Positions 34,966 through 47,494 of a stretch of DNA of 64,000 nucleotides are shown here, piece after piece. The stretch's first letter is position 1, and every line of letters begins with the position of its first letter. The notes under the pieces were generated by a model. It had not been told where the DNA came from. It saw only the letters and a list, made by a program, of their open reading frames with translations, and ran no database searches. Position numbers and translations under genes: made by a program. This stretch comes from Gentiana macrophylla. Taxonomy: Eukaryota > Streptophyta > Magnoliopsida > Gentianales > Gentianaceae. The stretch spans positions 9,202,267 through 9,266,266 of the forward strand of contig CM047808.1 in NCBI GenBank assembly GCA_026214975.1, given 5' to 3'.

Positions 34966-36520
34966 TACGGATCGAGATAACGGCCATGAAGGTAGTTTAC
35001 AATGGAAGAATACCATGGAACATCGGAGGCGGCCATCTATCAACATGATGTTCTCAGAGGAAAGTAAAGATCTATATCATCCGGTTCATTTTTTTCCTCG
35101 ATTAACATCCTAGACACATGATCCGCTACTACATTCTCACTTTGCCGCCTTTTGTCCTTAATTTGAACGTCAAACTCTTGTAGGGTCAATATCCAACGTA
35201 GTAAGCGGTTTGGCCTCTTTCTTAGTCATCGATAACGCAGAAAGCGGCGTGATCAGTCCACACGATCACTTGAGCTCCTAACAAGTAACTCACGAAACTT
35301 GTCCATAGCAAAGACTACGGCCGTGAGTTCCTTTCGAGTAGTATAGTTAACTTGAGAGGGGTTCAATGTGTGACTTGCGTAATAGATAGGTGGAACTTTC
35401 CCCTTGATCTTTTGCCTGAAACGGCACCAACAAAGATAGTTTGATGCGTCGCACATAAGCTCAAATGGTAGGTTCCAATAAAGCGATATAAGAATCGGAG
35501 CGAGATATTAAAGCGATCCTTAAGCTCTCAAACGCTTGCTTGCGGCTTTCATCAAAATTAAACTCAACGTCTTCCTTTAGTAAAGTGGACAGGGCTTGGC
35601 TATCTTGGAGAAATCTTGAATGCACCTCCTATAGAAGCCGACATGTCCGAGAAAACCTCGGACTTCCCGAACATTCTTAGGGTAACTCATCTTCTCAATA
35701 GCTTCTACCTTGGCCCTATCTACTTTATACCTTTGGCGGAGATCTTGTGGCCAAGAACTATTCCTTCATCTACCATGAAATGGCATTTTTCCCAATTAAG
35801 TACTAGGTTCTTTCCACACATCCGGATAACACTGATCAAGATTGTCAAGGCAATCATCAAAAGATCGACCAAAACCGAAAAATCGTCCATAAAAATCTCC
35901 ATACACTTTTCTACAAGCCCGTCAAAGATGGCCAAGATACACCACCGAAATGTAGCTGGGGCATTGCGAGAGACCGAACGGCATTCGTCTCGTATGCGAA
36001 TGTACCATAAGAAGGCAGTGAAGGTGGTCTTTTCTTGGTCATTTGGATCAATGGGTATCCGGAAATATCTCGAATATCCATCTAGAAAACGATAAAATGC
36101 GTGCCCCGCCAGACGCCGAGCATCCGGGTCAATGAATGGAAGGGAAAGTGATCTTTCATGGTTACCTCATTGAGCTTTCGATAATCGATGCAGACTCAGT
36201 AACGATAACAAGCCTCAATGCAATTTCCTCTCCTTCTCATTCTTTTCAATTGTAATTCCACCCTTTTTGGGAACTACTTGAGTCGGGGAAACCCATTCAC
36301 TATCCGCGATGGCATAAATGATTCCCATGTCCAGAAGTTTAATGATTTCCTTTTTAACGACTTCTTGCATATGAGGGTTTAGCCTTCGCTGGGGCTGTCT
36401 GACACACTTGGCGCCCTCATTCGTCTTGATCTTGTGCATGCAGATGTCAGGAGATATTCCCCTGATATCTCCTACTTGCCAACCAAAAGCTTTTTCATTC
36501 TTCTTCAAGACGTTAATCAG
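34966..36520 (-). pseudogene. Element B reverse transcriptase and RNase H
   Basis: RT N-terminus at 36300-36420 (CVRQPQRRLNPHMQEVVKKE, then VSPTQVVPKKGG). The palm box FMDDFSVL is at about 35878-35900, within 35720-35935. RNase H sequence includes PPIYYASHTLNPSQVNYTTR and KELTAVVFAMDKF at 35280-35400. At least three frameshifts break it. The same stretch in element A is at 18051-19500. Confidence 0.88.
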
Positions 36521-37770
36521 TTTCATTTCTTCTGTACGGGAAAGCTTGGCAGATATGATTAAAGGAAGCTTGTCGCCCTCTCTTAAGAACACATACTTAA
36601 GATGTTTAGGTAACGGCTTCAACACCAAATCCGCAGGGGGGGCTTCTAAACTAGACTTGAGATCTCCACTTTTCAACTCAATATCATTGAGTTTACTCTG
36701 TGGTCCCACCGCCAAAGCTTCTCCTTCCAATGACTCTTCCTCAAAATCACCGCTAGTTGATCCGATTCACCCTACCATGAGTATTCAAATTATCAACTAA
36801 TCGCTCATATTTCGCTTCTACAGCCATGACTTGCTTATCCATATAGTCGGTGAAATCATCCGTCATATAATCAATGGAAAAGCCGGTTGGAGGGCCAGAG
36901 GGTACTTGAATGGACTTTAAGACATTGTAACTCACCTCTTGGTCACCAACTCGGATAGTCACTTGCCCACCATCGCAGTCGATGAGAGCTCGAGCTGTAG
37001 ATAAGAAAGGTCTTCCTAGAATCAAGGGAACGTTTTCGTCTTTCTCTATATCTAAGACATACCAATCAACTGGAAAGGTAAATCGATCAATCTGAACCAA
37101 AACGTCTTTTAGGATTCCTGAAGCTTTCTTAGAGGATCTATCCGCGAATTGTAAACTCATAGTAGTGGGTTCTAGAAGACTTTGTAAACCGAAATGCTGT
37201 TTGCATCTGAGACATTGGCATAAGGCTTATAGAGGCACCTAGATCACACAAAGAATTTGGGAAGACTAGACCTCCCATCAAAACTGTAAGTACAAATTTG
37301 CCAGGGTCACCTCTTTTAATTGGTAAGTTTTCATAATTAATCATGGAACAATCCTCACCAATCTGCTTTCCATGCTCGCTAACTTCTTCTTCAAGACACA
37401 ACATCCTTGATAAATTTCGTATACTTAGGCATCTCGACTAAGACATCCGACAATGGAAGATTCACCTGAGTATTTTTCAAAAGGTTTAGCACCTTTTCGT
37501 ACTTCTTATCCTCAATCAAAGGAATGTTGCTCTTTCTTGGTGGAAATGGAAGTTTCTTAAGGTCATCCTCAGAGAAAACCCTTTTCGAGGATGCACTGAC
37601 AGCTCTGTCTTCCAGATCCTTCCAACGAACAGTTTTTTCAGATTTCTCAGTAGTCGGGGGATCAGCCATCTGACTTTTGCCTGCTTTTTCGGTCCTCAAA
37701 GGATCAGCCACTTGAGGATCACCAAATTCTTCACCTCTCAGGGGATCAGCCACCTGAGTTTTCTCTTGCA
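36521..37770 (-). pseudogene. Element B protease region
   Basis: The pre-protease segment LPFPPRKSNIPLIEDKKYEK is at about 37500-37560. The protease motif LCDLGASISLMP is at 37220-37255. After it come FADRSSKKASGILKDVLVQI (near 37130) and LPLILGRPFLSTAR-like retropepsin C-terminal sequence at 37000-37055. Three overlapping reading frames cover the region, so one or two frameshifts are needed. The linker to RT runs to 36521. Confidence 0.87.
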
Positions 37771-39536
37771 GTTGAGGGGAGTGTAGGTGCTCAGCTTCCC
37801 CTCCTGCCTTATCAATGGCAGGAGGGGCTAGTGGTTTCCCGGATGGGAAGGACCACTAACTTGAGTACCGCTCCGAAGATTCATTGCACTGGCCTCCTCC
37901 TTACCGTATTGAATTGATGGCACGAGGTCAGTACATTGGCCTTTGTTCAAATCAGCCTGAGCAACTTGACCACCCTTCGGATTCTTCTCAGTGAAACTGG
38001 GCAGCTGCCCTGGGGGTCTAGAAGCTAACTGCTCAGCCAGTTGCCCAATTTGTCTCTCAAGATTCTTCATCGATCTACTTTGCTCTTCCAACTTAGCCTC
38101 AAGATTTGTAGGTTGGGAGGGGCCTTGAGAGTTTTGGTGATTTGGAGCATAGAAATCGGGTGGGCCGACTTTGAAATTGAGAATTTGAATTGGAAGGCCA
38201 ATTTCGATTGAATTTTTGCGTAGGATTGGAAAAATTCGAGTTTTGATTCTCGATTAAACCTGTGGTTTCTATTGAAATTCGATTCAATTAAAGTTCGAGT
38301 TGGGATTGAAATTTGAAGATGGATTAAACCCTTGGTTTTGAAAATTGCCACGACTGAAACCGATTGAACCTTTGATTGTTACGGCCATAGAATGCATTCA
38401 CTTCCGATTCTCGTCCGCTCATAGGCGCGAGAATTTAGAAGTGTGCCCCAACTCGTCACAATTTTGACATGTGACTTGATTGTACCGTCCATAGTCATGA
38501 ACAGCATTAACTTGATAAGGTGCAGGGGATTAAATTGACATTGGCCATTCATATGGCGGTCCGACAAACAATTTTTCGCAATACTGAACACGAGGGTTCG
38601 CGGAAAAAGGAAGTTTGATTTATAGGATTGGAAACTTGAGGGGAGGCCATCGCACTGCAAGCATGGCAATCAAACTTTGTAAATTGACTTCCTCAACCTT
38701 TGGAGGAGGAGGTGCTTGAATTGCTTGATAAGAGGGGGCATAGTTATATTTGGCAATGTCCTCAAACAATGCCCATCCCTCATCAGGCGTTTTCTTCAGA
38801 AATGCCCCTCCAGAAGAACTATTGACCATGCCTTTTGTAAGCTCGGTCAATCCACTGAAGAATGTATTGACTTGCCTTTCCAGTGGCAAGCCATGGTGGG
38901 GGCATTTTCTAAGAAGGGACTTGAATCTCTTCCAACACTCGAAGAAAGATTCATTCTCTTTCTGATAGAATGTGAAAATGTCATTTAAGCACTGGGCTGT
39001 CTTTGAAGGTGGAAAATATTGACTCAAGAACTCCTTTTCGAGTTCTGCCCAGGTGGTGATAGATTCAGAAGGGAGAGAGGTGTACCACTCTTTAGCCTCT
39101 CCTTTCAGAGAAAAAGGAAAAAGTTTAAGTTTAATAGCATCCTCACTTACTCCTTGGATGCGTGTAGTACCGCATATCTCTAAGAATGTGTGTAAGTGGG
39201 TATGGATTCTCGATTGGTAGCCGTGAAAAATTGATGCGTCTTCGCATCATCCGGATAAGTCCTGGCTTCACTCAAAAGTTTGTGCAAGAATCATTTGGAA
39301 TAACAATAGCCGGGTTGACCTTGACTTCGCCTGGCATGGCGTAGTCCGCCAATGTACGCGTCTATTATCGCCATTATCACAAAATCAGTGATTTCTCTTG
39401 CTAGTTGTTCTTCAAGATCTCGCTCGGCTCTGTCAGCCAGAACCGCAGAACGGAAATTCCGCCTGTTTGGCCGGACTATGGTTCGCTCGGGGTCAGGGGT
39501 GTATATTAACAAACCCTTTTGACTCCGAGTTTGCAT
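37771..39536 (-). pseudogene. Element B gag
   Basis: ATG at 39536 (MQTRSQKGLLIYTPDPERT), the same start as element A. The Gag core is at 38620-39027 (SQYFPPSKTAQCLNDIFTF; FFSGLTELTKGMVN). A zinc knuckle region is at about 38395-38480, where CQNCDELGHTSKF lacks the final cysteine. Asn/Phe-rich linker follows at 38100-38350. The conserved C-terminal segment NLERQIGQLAEQLASRPPG is at 38000-38080. At least four frameshifts. Confidence 0.86.
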
Positions 39537-40131
39537 AAACCGGACCAAAAACAAGTGGAACAAAACCTAAAAACTAAGAAGAGATCAAAGCCTAAACTAA
39601 AAATTAAAAGCCTAAAGAGAGGAAAGGAAAAGAAGAAAAGGAAACAAAAGTCAAAGAAAACAATACCGGACGGACGTCCAATAGATTGGACGGGCGTCCA
39701 GATGGAATTGAGGTCGGACGGGCGTTTAGTAATGTAAACGCCGTCTGATGTATTGTAATACTCGAACGGGCGTCCAAAACTTATGGACGCTCGTCTAAGT
39801 GAATAAAACAGAACAGAATTGATAATTTCCCAGCGGACGGGCGTCCAATATCCCAGACGCCCGTTTGATCACGGGAAAACTTAGAACAGAACAGGAATTT
39901 GCAGATAAAGCAAGAAGGGAAGAAAGAACGTCAAAAAAAACAGAAAAACAGAAGATCTAACTTCAAGAAAAATACTAAGGGAAAGTTTTAAACCCTAATT
40001 ATCTACTTAACAACTACCTAAAACAATTATCAACTAAAAACAGGAATTTAGAACGGATTAAAACAGGAAAACGAAACAAAAACAAACAGAAAAAACAGGA
40101 AAACGAAAATAAAAACTAGACAACCGTCCGG
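39537..40131 (-). other. Element B 5' leader with interrupted palindromes
   Basis: Untranslated leader. It contains GGACG-GA-CGTCC (39668-39679), GGACG-GG-CGTCC (39688-39699), another GGACGGGCGTCC at about 39836-39847, and degenerate copies. The same order of GA then GG motif copies occurs in the element A leader. Confidence 0.7.
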
Positions 40132-40150
40132 TTCCCCGGCAACGGCGCCA
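40132..40150 (-). other. Primer binding site of element B (tRNA-Asp type)
   Basis: TGGCGCCGTTGCCGGGGAA on the minus strand, 6 nt inside the 5' LTR. Confidence 0.92.
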
Positions 40151-40156
40151 AAAACT

Positions 40157-41732
40157 TGTCACGGATTTTATCAACACAAAATAAACAAGTAATAATCCGG
40201 TTAACCTCAAGTATAAGGATCGTAGTATGGAGGCTAATGCCGGGTCGATCTTACGGGGAACTAAACGATTGTGATTTCTAGTTTTTATCTAACTAACCTA
40301 TGTCACGATTACTAAGCTAAATAACGGATAAAAATAAACAAATACTGTAAATTAAACTTTAACTAAAACGTAAACCCGACGTAAGAGATGATCTAAAGCC
40401 AGGAAAGATAATGGTCTGCGAACCAATTTAAACTAACTAATCTAAGATGCGGATAAAAGTAAACTAACTAGACAAATTCAAGCTTTTAAGGATTTAAATC
40501 AAATTTATAACGAGCAAACGAGGATTGATCCACCTATCCAACAAGCATTGATTCCCTATCTCGATTATATTGCAGTTTTTATTCAGATTGTGGTTTCACC
40601 TTACCTAGACATGAACCCTAATTCCTTAGAAAGTTCATCTATCAATCTATTATCTTCCGATGTGAGATTAACGCGTTTAATAACCAAAGGTGCAAACTTT
40701 GTGTTTATAACCTAGTAATCAGACCTATTAACTTCCGTTATGATAGATTCGAGTTACTATTCTTATTCATGGTGATCTAGGGTTTATTAAGACTTCCATC
40801 AACAATAAACAATCAACACATGCATATCTTCCGATATAAAAGCAAATTAAACATGAATAAACATGAATAAGAAACAACCTTTATTAAAAACTCACAGTAT
40901 GATCGAAGAAAACGAAATCAACAATTGTTGGACGGCTTCACAATACTCGTTTGATGAAGCTTTTAGCCTCTGAACATCCTCAGCAACTCAAATTTGCAAA
41001 AAAAGTACATAAAAAGTAACTAGTGTTTAATCTAAATTAGCATGAAAATAGGAATAAAAAAGATGAAAAACGCAGCCTAAAAGCCGCCCTAGGTTTAGGG
41101 TTTTGAATAATGTGTGTATGATGATCTTTTGTGGAGAAAACAGCCGACTATATATAGATTTTAAAGTCGGTTCGCTTAAGTCGGCCACCGGACGCCTGTC
41201 TCAAACCTTGAACGCCCGTCCACTCTTCAATAATACTTCGAATCGGGCCGAGTCATGACCAGACGCTCGTCCATCCAGCGTCCACTCCAGCGTCCAAACT
41301 TCCTGAATCAAAGATGACACCCTGGACGCTCGTCCAATTGCACCAGACGCCCGTCCACTGGACGGAGATACTGGACGCCAGTTTGATATGATCGATTTTG
41401 ATTTATTGATCTTTATCTCTTCTATCTCTATCCCACTTTTTCATTATCTCTTTTATCATCATATATTTCGAACTTAATCAACCTTTGATCATCTTTTGAG
41501 CCTCCAACATGTATCTATAACACATAAAAACATCGCAAAATGTAATAATGCTCAAATAATCATAAAATCACAATTAAAACACATAAATCAACCTATTTTG
41601 CGATTAACTCTTCTAAAATCTCATTTGCTCAATATATCCATTAAACCCTCGTTTCTTATGCAATTTAGTACAAATACGGGGAAAAATATCATAGAATATA
41701 GCATTATAAATCGTATAAATTCACCCTTAACA
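40157..41732 (-). repeat. 5' LTR of element B
   Basis: 1576 bp and nearly identical to 27326-28901. TATATATAG is at about 41148-41157, with the palindrome cluster at 41190-41380 upstream of it in element sense. It is followed by target duplication TTACT, then the last 87 bp of LTR F. Confidence 0.96.
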
Positions 41733-41824
41733 TTACTCCATGTGGATTCGACCTTGTGACCACTATACTACCGTTGACCCGATACTATGTCGGTTAAAGT
41801 TAGCGGTTAGTTATTTTGCTATCA

Positions 41825-42217
41825 CAAATCATTAGGTTTAGGGCTCTTAAACCAATGAGGATGCATAGAACAATTTCGTATGAGGGGAAATTGTTAGAAT
41901 AGGAGTACACCGTTTCACACAATAGGATACCCTTAATAGGACGACTAAGCACATCCTTAGAAGTGAAAGAGACTATAAGTTCAATGAAATTGTCTTGGTT
42001 AGTATCTTTAGTATTAATCGTTAAATTAGTAACGTGAAACTATCACGTTTATGTTATAACTGTGACTTAGATCAAGATAATAATAGCTAATTGGTGTTTA
42101 ACCACACTTTAAATTGTATCGTGTTCCCTGAGGGGACGACCTTGATTCACCAGATTAGACTACAATTTGATCCGGTACACTGCCGGTTAGATTGGAAGCA
42201 TAGGAAAGTCCACATCA
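41825..42217 (+). repeat. D 5' LTR, right part
   Basis: Resumes the D LTR after the F insertion and matches 52413-52811. It ends TCCACATCA. Confidence 0.9.
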
Positions 42218-42223
42218 AGTTTT

Positions 42224-42241
42224 TGGTGCCGTTGCCGAGGG
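42224..42241 (+). other. Primer binding site of element D (tRNA-Asp type)
   Basis: TGGTGCCGTTGCCGAGGG, 6 nt after the LTR. It differs at two positions from the A and B sites. Confidence 0.85.
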
Positions 42242-42410
42242 CATGCTAATTTATTGTGTTATTGGTTACTACTTATATTAGTTCAAAATTCTTGAGGATA
42301 AGTCACACTTTTCTTAATCTCATTTCTATTTTTGTTTCTTTGGTACTTACCTCTCGGGTAAGTAGCCACGTGTTATTTTATTGTTTTCGTGTTATTTCTA
42401 TCCTGTATTT

Positions 42411-44845
42411 GATGACCCGAAGCGGTAAGGCCCCACTCACTCCATACAAGCCTGACATAATTAGTTACAAAATGCAGTTAAGAGTAGAGAATAGACGCGG
42501 TCAAGCCAGCCAAGTACGTCTTGGTGACAAATCTCCCCAAGAATCATCAAATCGAGGGACAGAAATGGCCGAAGCCAGTGATGAAACACCACCTGAACAA
42601 GGGCTTGCTCATGCCCAAGGTCATGGACAAAACCCCAAGAATCCTAATCCACCATTACAAAATCTTCCTCAATCGGAATCACCAAAACCGAAACCAAAAT
42701 AACCGTAATAACCCACCAAACCCAAGACCCATTTGTGATCAAACCTTGAGAAGGAATGAGACCAACAATCCAATTCGTTTATCCAATAATGGAGCAAATA
42801 ACTTTGAAATAAAATCCCACCTTTTTTGTTAGATTGACAGAAGAGCTCAATTTCTTGGTGAGGATGACGAAGACCCGCATCATCACTTATATCTTTTTGA
42901 AGAATTGTGTAACATAGCCAAAAGTCAGGGCACTCATAGAGAATTGACAAGGATGTCAATGTTTCCCTTATCTTTAAAAGGAAGGGCAAGAGATTGGTTC
43001 ATGTCTGTCCCTCATCATTCATTGACAAGTTGGGAAGACATTCAAATTGAGTTTTTAAAGCAATATTTTACTCCTGGGAGGAATTTGGAATTGAAGGTTG
43101 AAATTTCTAATTTTAGACAATGATCCGAGGAAACACTTGGAAATGCTTGGGAAAGATATAAAAATTATTAAGAGCCTGTCCCGATCATGGTTACTCTTTT
43201 GATATGCAAATTCAACTTTTTTGTCGAAAATTGAGAAAAGACTCACGTGCGGATGTGGATCATGCATGTGGTGGTTCCTTGATGATGAGTGAAGCACAAG
43301 TTGTTTATGATGCTATCGAGAAGATTTCTAAGAACAATAGAATATGGGAAACTGGTTCAAGCACAAGGAAAGTAGCATTTGTAGGAGAATCTACATCAAA
43401 CGTAGAAGTTTTAGCACACTTGGAAAATTTGAGTAGGAAGTTTGATGGCTTACAAGCAAGCAAAGGTCTAAGATCGGAAGGAAATGTATCTAGTGAATAT
43501 TCAACGCATGACAATGTGTCATTAGGAATGGAAGAATCTGAAGGATATTCAAGGGAAGAAGTGAGTTTTATGCAACAACATAGGAATTTGAATAACGCTT
43601 ACTCAAACTCATTCAATGCAATTAGAAGAGATCACCCCACTTTCCGTTGGTCCGAAAACCCAAGTAAGCAAGGACAACCTCCTTATCCAACTCAGTATAA
43701 GAGCTCGTAATCAAGGTTACCAAGGAAATACCTCGAGCCAAAACCACCAATCACCACCCAAATCATATCCACAACACACCACTCAAAGTATACCAGTTAC
43801 ACAAAGTTCAACTCCACCAGTAGAAGGAGTTGATAAGTGGGAAAAATTAATGGAAAATATGATGGGTGTGATGTCTACTCAAGCTCAGAATATGGAAACC
43901 ATGGTGACTTCTATAGGCACAGTTACTAAGGATATGAGTACGTTAAAAACATCCATGAGTGGACTTGACACAAGGATGAGAACCATAGAAGCATCTGTGC
44001 GAAATATGAAAGATCACTTAAGTAGAGAAGGAGAACGAAAGAACAGTAGACCTCCGGGAGGACTACCGAGTAATACCGAAAGGAACCCAAGAGAGGTGAA
44101 TGCAGTGATTACCCGAAGTGGAAGGGTATGTGGAAGTAATGGAGTAGAGAACTCTGGAAACAATGAAGTAGAAGATGATTTGCATGATAAATTCGGAAAA
44201 AAGCTGGAACACAAGGACGAACCAGAGTTCAGTAGAAAAGAAGAAGAAATTATAGAAAATTTCTTGAGACGTGATAGACATGTTGAAGCAGAAAACGAAG
44301 ATGAGGAATGGATCAAGGTCCCGAGAATACTGAAAAATCGTAGAGCCAGTTATTTGCGGACCTTATTTAATAAACATGTTAGAGAGGACAATGTAGCTGA
44401 CACTACGGTCCAAGTGGGGAGTAGCAGCACTCAAAAACCAGCAGGTCTGAAAAAAGATACAGCCCACACTAGACATGGTATGGTTCACACAGAACGTGAG
44501 AAACAGAATTCAGGGCACATTTCGAAGAAAGTAGCGCAGGATCATGACATATGGCGACCACCAACTGCTCAAACATTCAAGGAAGCAGCACCGTCTTCAC
44601 CAGAGGAGAAAGGTAAGGGAAGTATGACTTCGAACCCTAAAATTATTGATCTTGAATCTTTACCTTATCCACCTAGAGAGCAAATTAAAAAGTTGAAAAC
44701 GGATAAGAAGTATGCACGATTTCTTGACACATTTCGTCACCTTAATGTCAGTATCCCTGTCATTGAAGCACTAATCAATATGCCCACATACGGAAAGTTT
44801 CTCAAGGACATCCTCTCGAACAAAAATACATTTAGAAGAGTATGA
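42411..44845 (+). pseudogene. Element D gag
   Basis: The reading starts near 42411 (MTRSGKAPLTPYK). A second candidate start is MAEASDETPPEQG at 42565. The Gag core is clear at 42905-43123 (SLKGRARDWFMSVPHHSLTSW, with the typical FLKQYFTPG). It continues in a new frame at 43204-43710 and again at 43690-44845. The last 409-codon stretch has a long predicted coiled coil (about 43850-44030) and ends with NMPTYGKFLKDILSNK, the conserved segment before protease. No zinc knuckle is visible, unlike A and B. Three frameshifts. Confidence 0.86.
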
Positions 44846-46046
44846 GAATATTTGTCCTAATGAGGAATGCTCCGCAGTAATGCAGCACAAGCTCCCGCCT
44901 AAACTAAAAGACCCCGGTAGTTTTACCATCCCATGTGAGATTGGGGGATTTTGTTTTAAAAAGGTGCTCTGTGATCTTGGTGCAAGCATTAATCTCATGT
45001 CTTACGAGGATATAGGAAACTAGGCATAGGAAAGCTCAAAAACACTGAGATGACCCTACAGATGGCAGATAGGTCTATTAAACACCCTAAAGGAGTCATC
45101 GAAGATGTGTTGGTCAAGATAGATAAGTTTTACTTCCCAGTTGACTTTGTAGTTATGGAAATGGAAGAAGGGTTTTCAGCACCCCTCATTCTTGGTCATC
45201 CGTTCCTAGCTACGGGAAGAACCCTTATCAACATTCAAAAGGGTGAGTTAATTTTAAGAGTCAATGAAGATGAGGTCACCTTTAATATCTTCAAGGCTAT
45301 GAAACATCCATACAAATCACAAGAGTCATGTTTATTCATAGACACCATATCCTCTATCTGTATGGATCATGCTGAATTGCAAATTTTTGAAGATAAGCTC
45401 GAAGAATGTTTAGCTTTATCCATCTATGAAGGAGATGACAATGACCAGGAAATGGAAGAAGTAATTTTTCACCTAGACACGGGTGGATCTTTTATGAAAC
45501 AACCATGGCATCGTTATTTGAAATTAGAACTGGAGGGCCCAGTATTGAAACCTTCGGTGGAAGAGCCACCAAGGAATTTGGAATTAAAACCTCTCCCTTC
45601 GAATCTTAAATATGCCTTTCTTGAATCTGATAATCTGCTTCATGTTATTATTTCGTCATCACTAACCAGTTTGCAGGAAGACCAATTGTTAAGAATGTTG
45701 AGGCAACATAAGAAAGTGTTTGGATGGATAGTGGCAGATATTCAAAGAATAAGTCCTGAGATTTGTGACACAAAATCATTTTGAATGAATGAGCTAAGCC
45801 ATGTATCCAGCCACAACGCTGCCTCAACCCGAACATGCAAAAAGTGGTCAAGAAAGAGGTTATTAAACTATTAGAGATGGGGATAATTTTTCCCATATCA
45901 GATAGTGAATGGGTAAGTCCCACCCATGTGGTACCAAAGAAGGGTGGTTTCACGGTGAAAGAAAATGACAAACATGAATGGATTCCAACAAGAGAGGTCA
46001 CATGATATCGAATGTTCATTGATTTTCGCAAATTGAATGAGCACAC
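44846..46046 (+). pseudogene. Element D protease and RT N-terminus, truncated
   Basis: The protease motif LCDLGASINLMS lies near 44970-45005. After one frameshift, 45050-45784 continues with TLQMADRSIKHPKGVIEDVL and APLILGHPFLATGRTL (retropepsin C-terminal), the linker, and FGWIVADIQRISPE. In the next frame RT begins (KEVIKLLEMGIIFPISDSEW, then THVVPKKGGF) and reads into FIDFRKLNEHT. There the LTR of E starts at 46047 and RT is lost. RNase H and integrase of D are not found downstream. Confidence 0.88.
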
Positions 46047-47494
46047 TGATCGCGTGCAAAGCACTTACTAGCAATTGGACTAGGTCTATCGTAGCAGAGT
46101 ACCGGCGAGTCAAGGTAGATCCCACAGAGACTCGTAAGAACGTCTAATTATCAAGATTGAGTTGTCACGATAACGGTCTACGACCAACTAAATATATAGA
46201 CAGTAGTATTGGTGCCTCAAACTAACAAGAATACGCAAGTTCAACTAAGCAACAAGAGTTTCTAATGTATTAGTTCAATTATGAGTAATTAGTTACCCCC
46301 CCCCACACATGCAAATAGTCTTCCCCATTAGTGAATTTATTCATTGTTCACCACTGGTACAACTCCTAACCCTATCTACTCCAACAATGGCAGTAGACAA
46401 TCTATACATAAGCTACCCTCCTTAATTGGTCAGTAATAGCCCATACGCATAAAGAACTAGAGTGCGCCGATATTGAGTGTTACCTCATACCGCAAACCCG
46501 CCTAGGCAATTTATCGACATTGACCAAAGACGTTCTAGGGTCCATTCTAGATAATGTCCTAATTAACACTTCACTTGCGGTCTTTCATGTTAATTTACGA
46601 TAACATGCAAATAGTTGATCAGGCTACTAACATGTAAATTAAATCTATCGATCAACGTAGCTGGCGCCGATTATCATGAATTAGTAATTTACTAGGTATT
46701 CAGATCTAGCGATATAGACCGTCACAGATCTGAAGAACGCAACTACTATTTCATGATTTCTTCGCCAACGAATCAGATCTATAACACATGGGGTAAAATA
46801 AATTAACTACTACATAATTAAACTAAATAAGCAATTAAAACATACTAGTCGAATATGACAACGATAGATCTACATCTTGGAAAAGATAGAAAATCATACC
46901 CTCGAAGACGAGCGTAGATCTCCTTCGGATCTCTCTCTAGGCGGCGACTCCGTCGTCTCTCCGACCAGAACTCATAAAATAAATAAAATAAAGAACAAAG
47001 AACTTTTATTGCATAATTTCCTTGAATAATTTGAGTACATTATGTTCTGAGGCGAAGCCTCTTATTTATAGCTATCTAAACCGACTTAGAATCATCTAGT
47101 TTGACCCTCGTCCAAGAAAACGCGTTTCGGAAGATTCTGGACCCTCGGTAAGTCGGCACCGCCCCTCGGGTTACCGAGGGTATTTTTGTCCTTTTTCTTC
47201 AACCGACTTAACTTGGATGCTTCTAGAATACCCTAGGCCCATTCCTTTCATTCAGTCCACTCCAGATTCGTCCATCATGCTCAGCCCAATATTTCGTATC
47301 CTGAAAATCATCAAATAATGCACGAAATAATATCGAAACAGGGAAAATAAACGCTAAGTGAAGATTTCTCGACTCACGAACCCGGCATATGATATTCAAT
47401 GTAAATGGTTCATATTTATAGGTCGAAACAACTATTTTAGCTCATAATGGATAGAATATTGATGCCGTATGATAGACTATTTTAACCGTCATCA
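46047..47494 (-). repeat. 3' LTR of gypsy element E
   Basis: TGATCGCG...GTCATCA, 1448 bp. Orientation is minus because a PPT follows on its right (47495-47515). TATA-like TATTTATA is at 47063-47070 (minus TATAAATA). Palindromes (CCTCGG-GTTA-CCGAGG, and AAACGCGTTT) are at 47115-47190, upstream of it. No partner LTR is visible in the window. Confidence 0.8.

Larger units (their letters stand above)
27326..41732 (-). mobile_element. Athila-type gypsy element B, structurally complete
   Basis: 14,407 bp on the minus strand, with two LTRs of equal length (27326-28901 and 40157-41732). Target duplication TTACT is at 27321-27325 and 41733-41737. It has a tRNA-Asp-type primer site, leader, gag, protease, RT, RNase H, integrase, two short unidentified reading frames, an env-position ORF and a polypurine tract. 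It lies inside solo LTR F. The LTRs are near-identical, so the insertion is recent, yet the coding part carries many frameshifts. Element A is a close relative. Confidence 0.96.
25396..41824 (+). mobile_element. Solo LTR F (split by element B)
   Basis: TGATGGGAG at 25396 and TGCTATCA ending at 41824 bound a roughly 2.0-kb LTR once B is removed. Target duplication CAAAT is at 25391-25395 and 41825-41829, and the intact site reads ATCAAATCATT near 52408-52420. There is no internal sequence or second LTR, so F is a solo LTR left by LTR-LTR recombination. A related LTR in the opposite orientation is at 48545-49942. Confidence 0.9.

Noticed and set aside
40132..40150. tRNA-like sequence
   Set aside because: It is only the 18-19 nt complementary to a tRNA 3' end, next to an LTR, so a primer binding site and not a tRNA gene.
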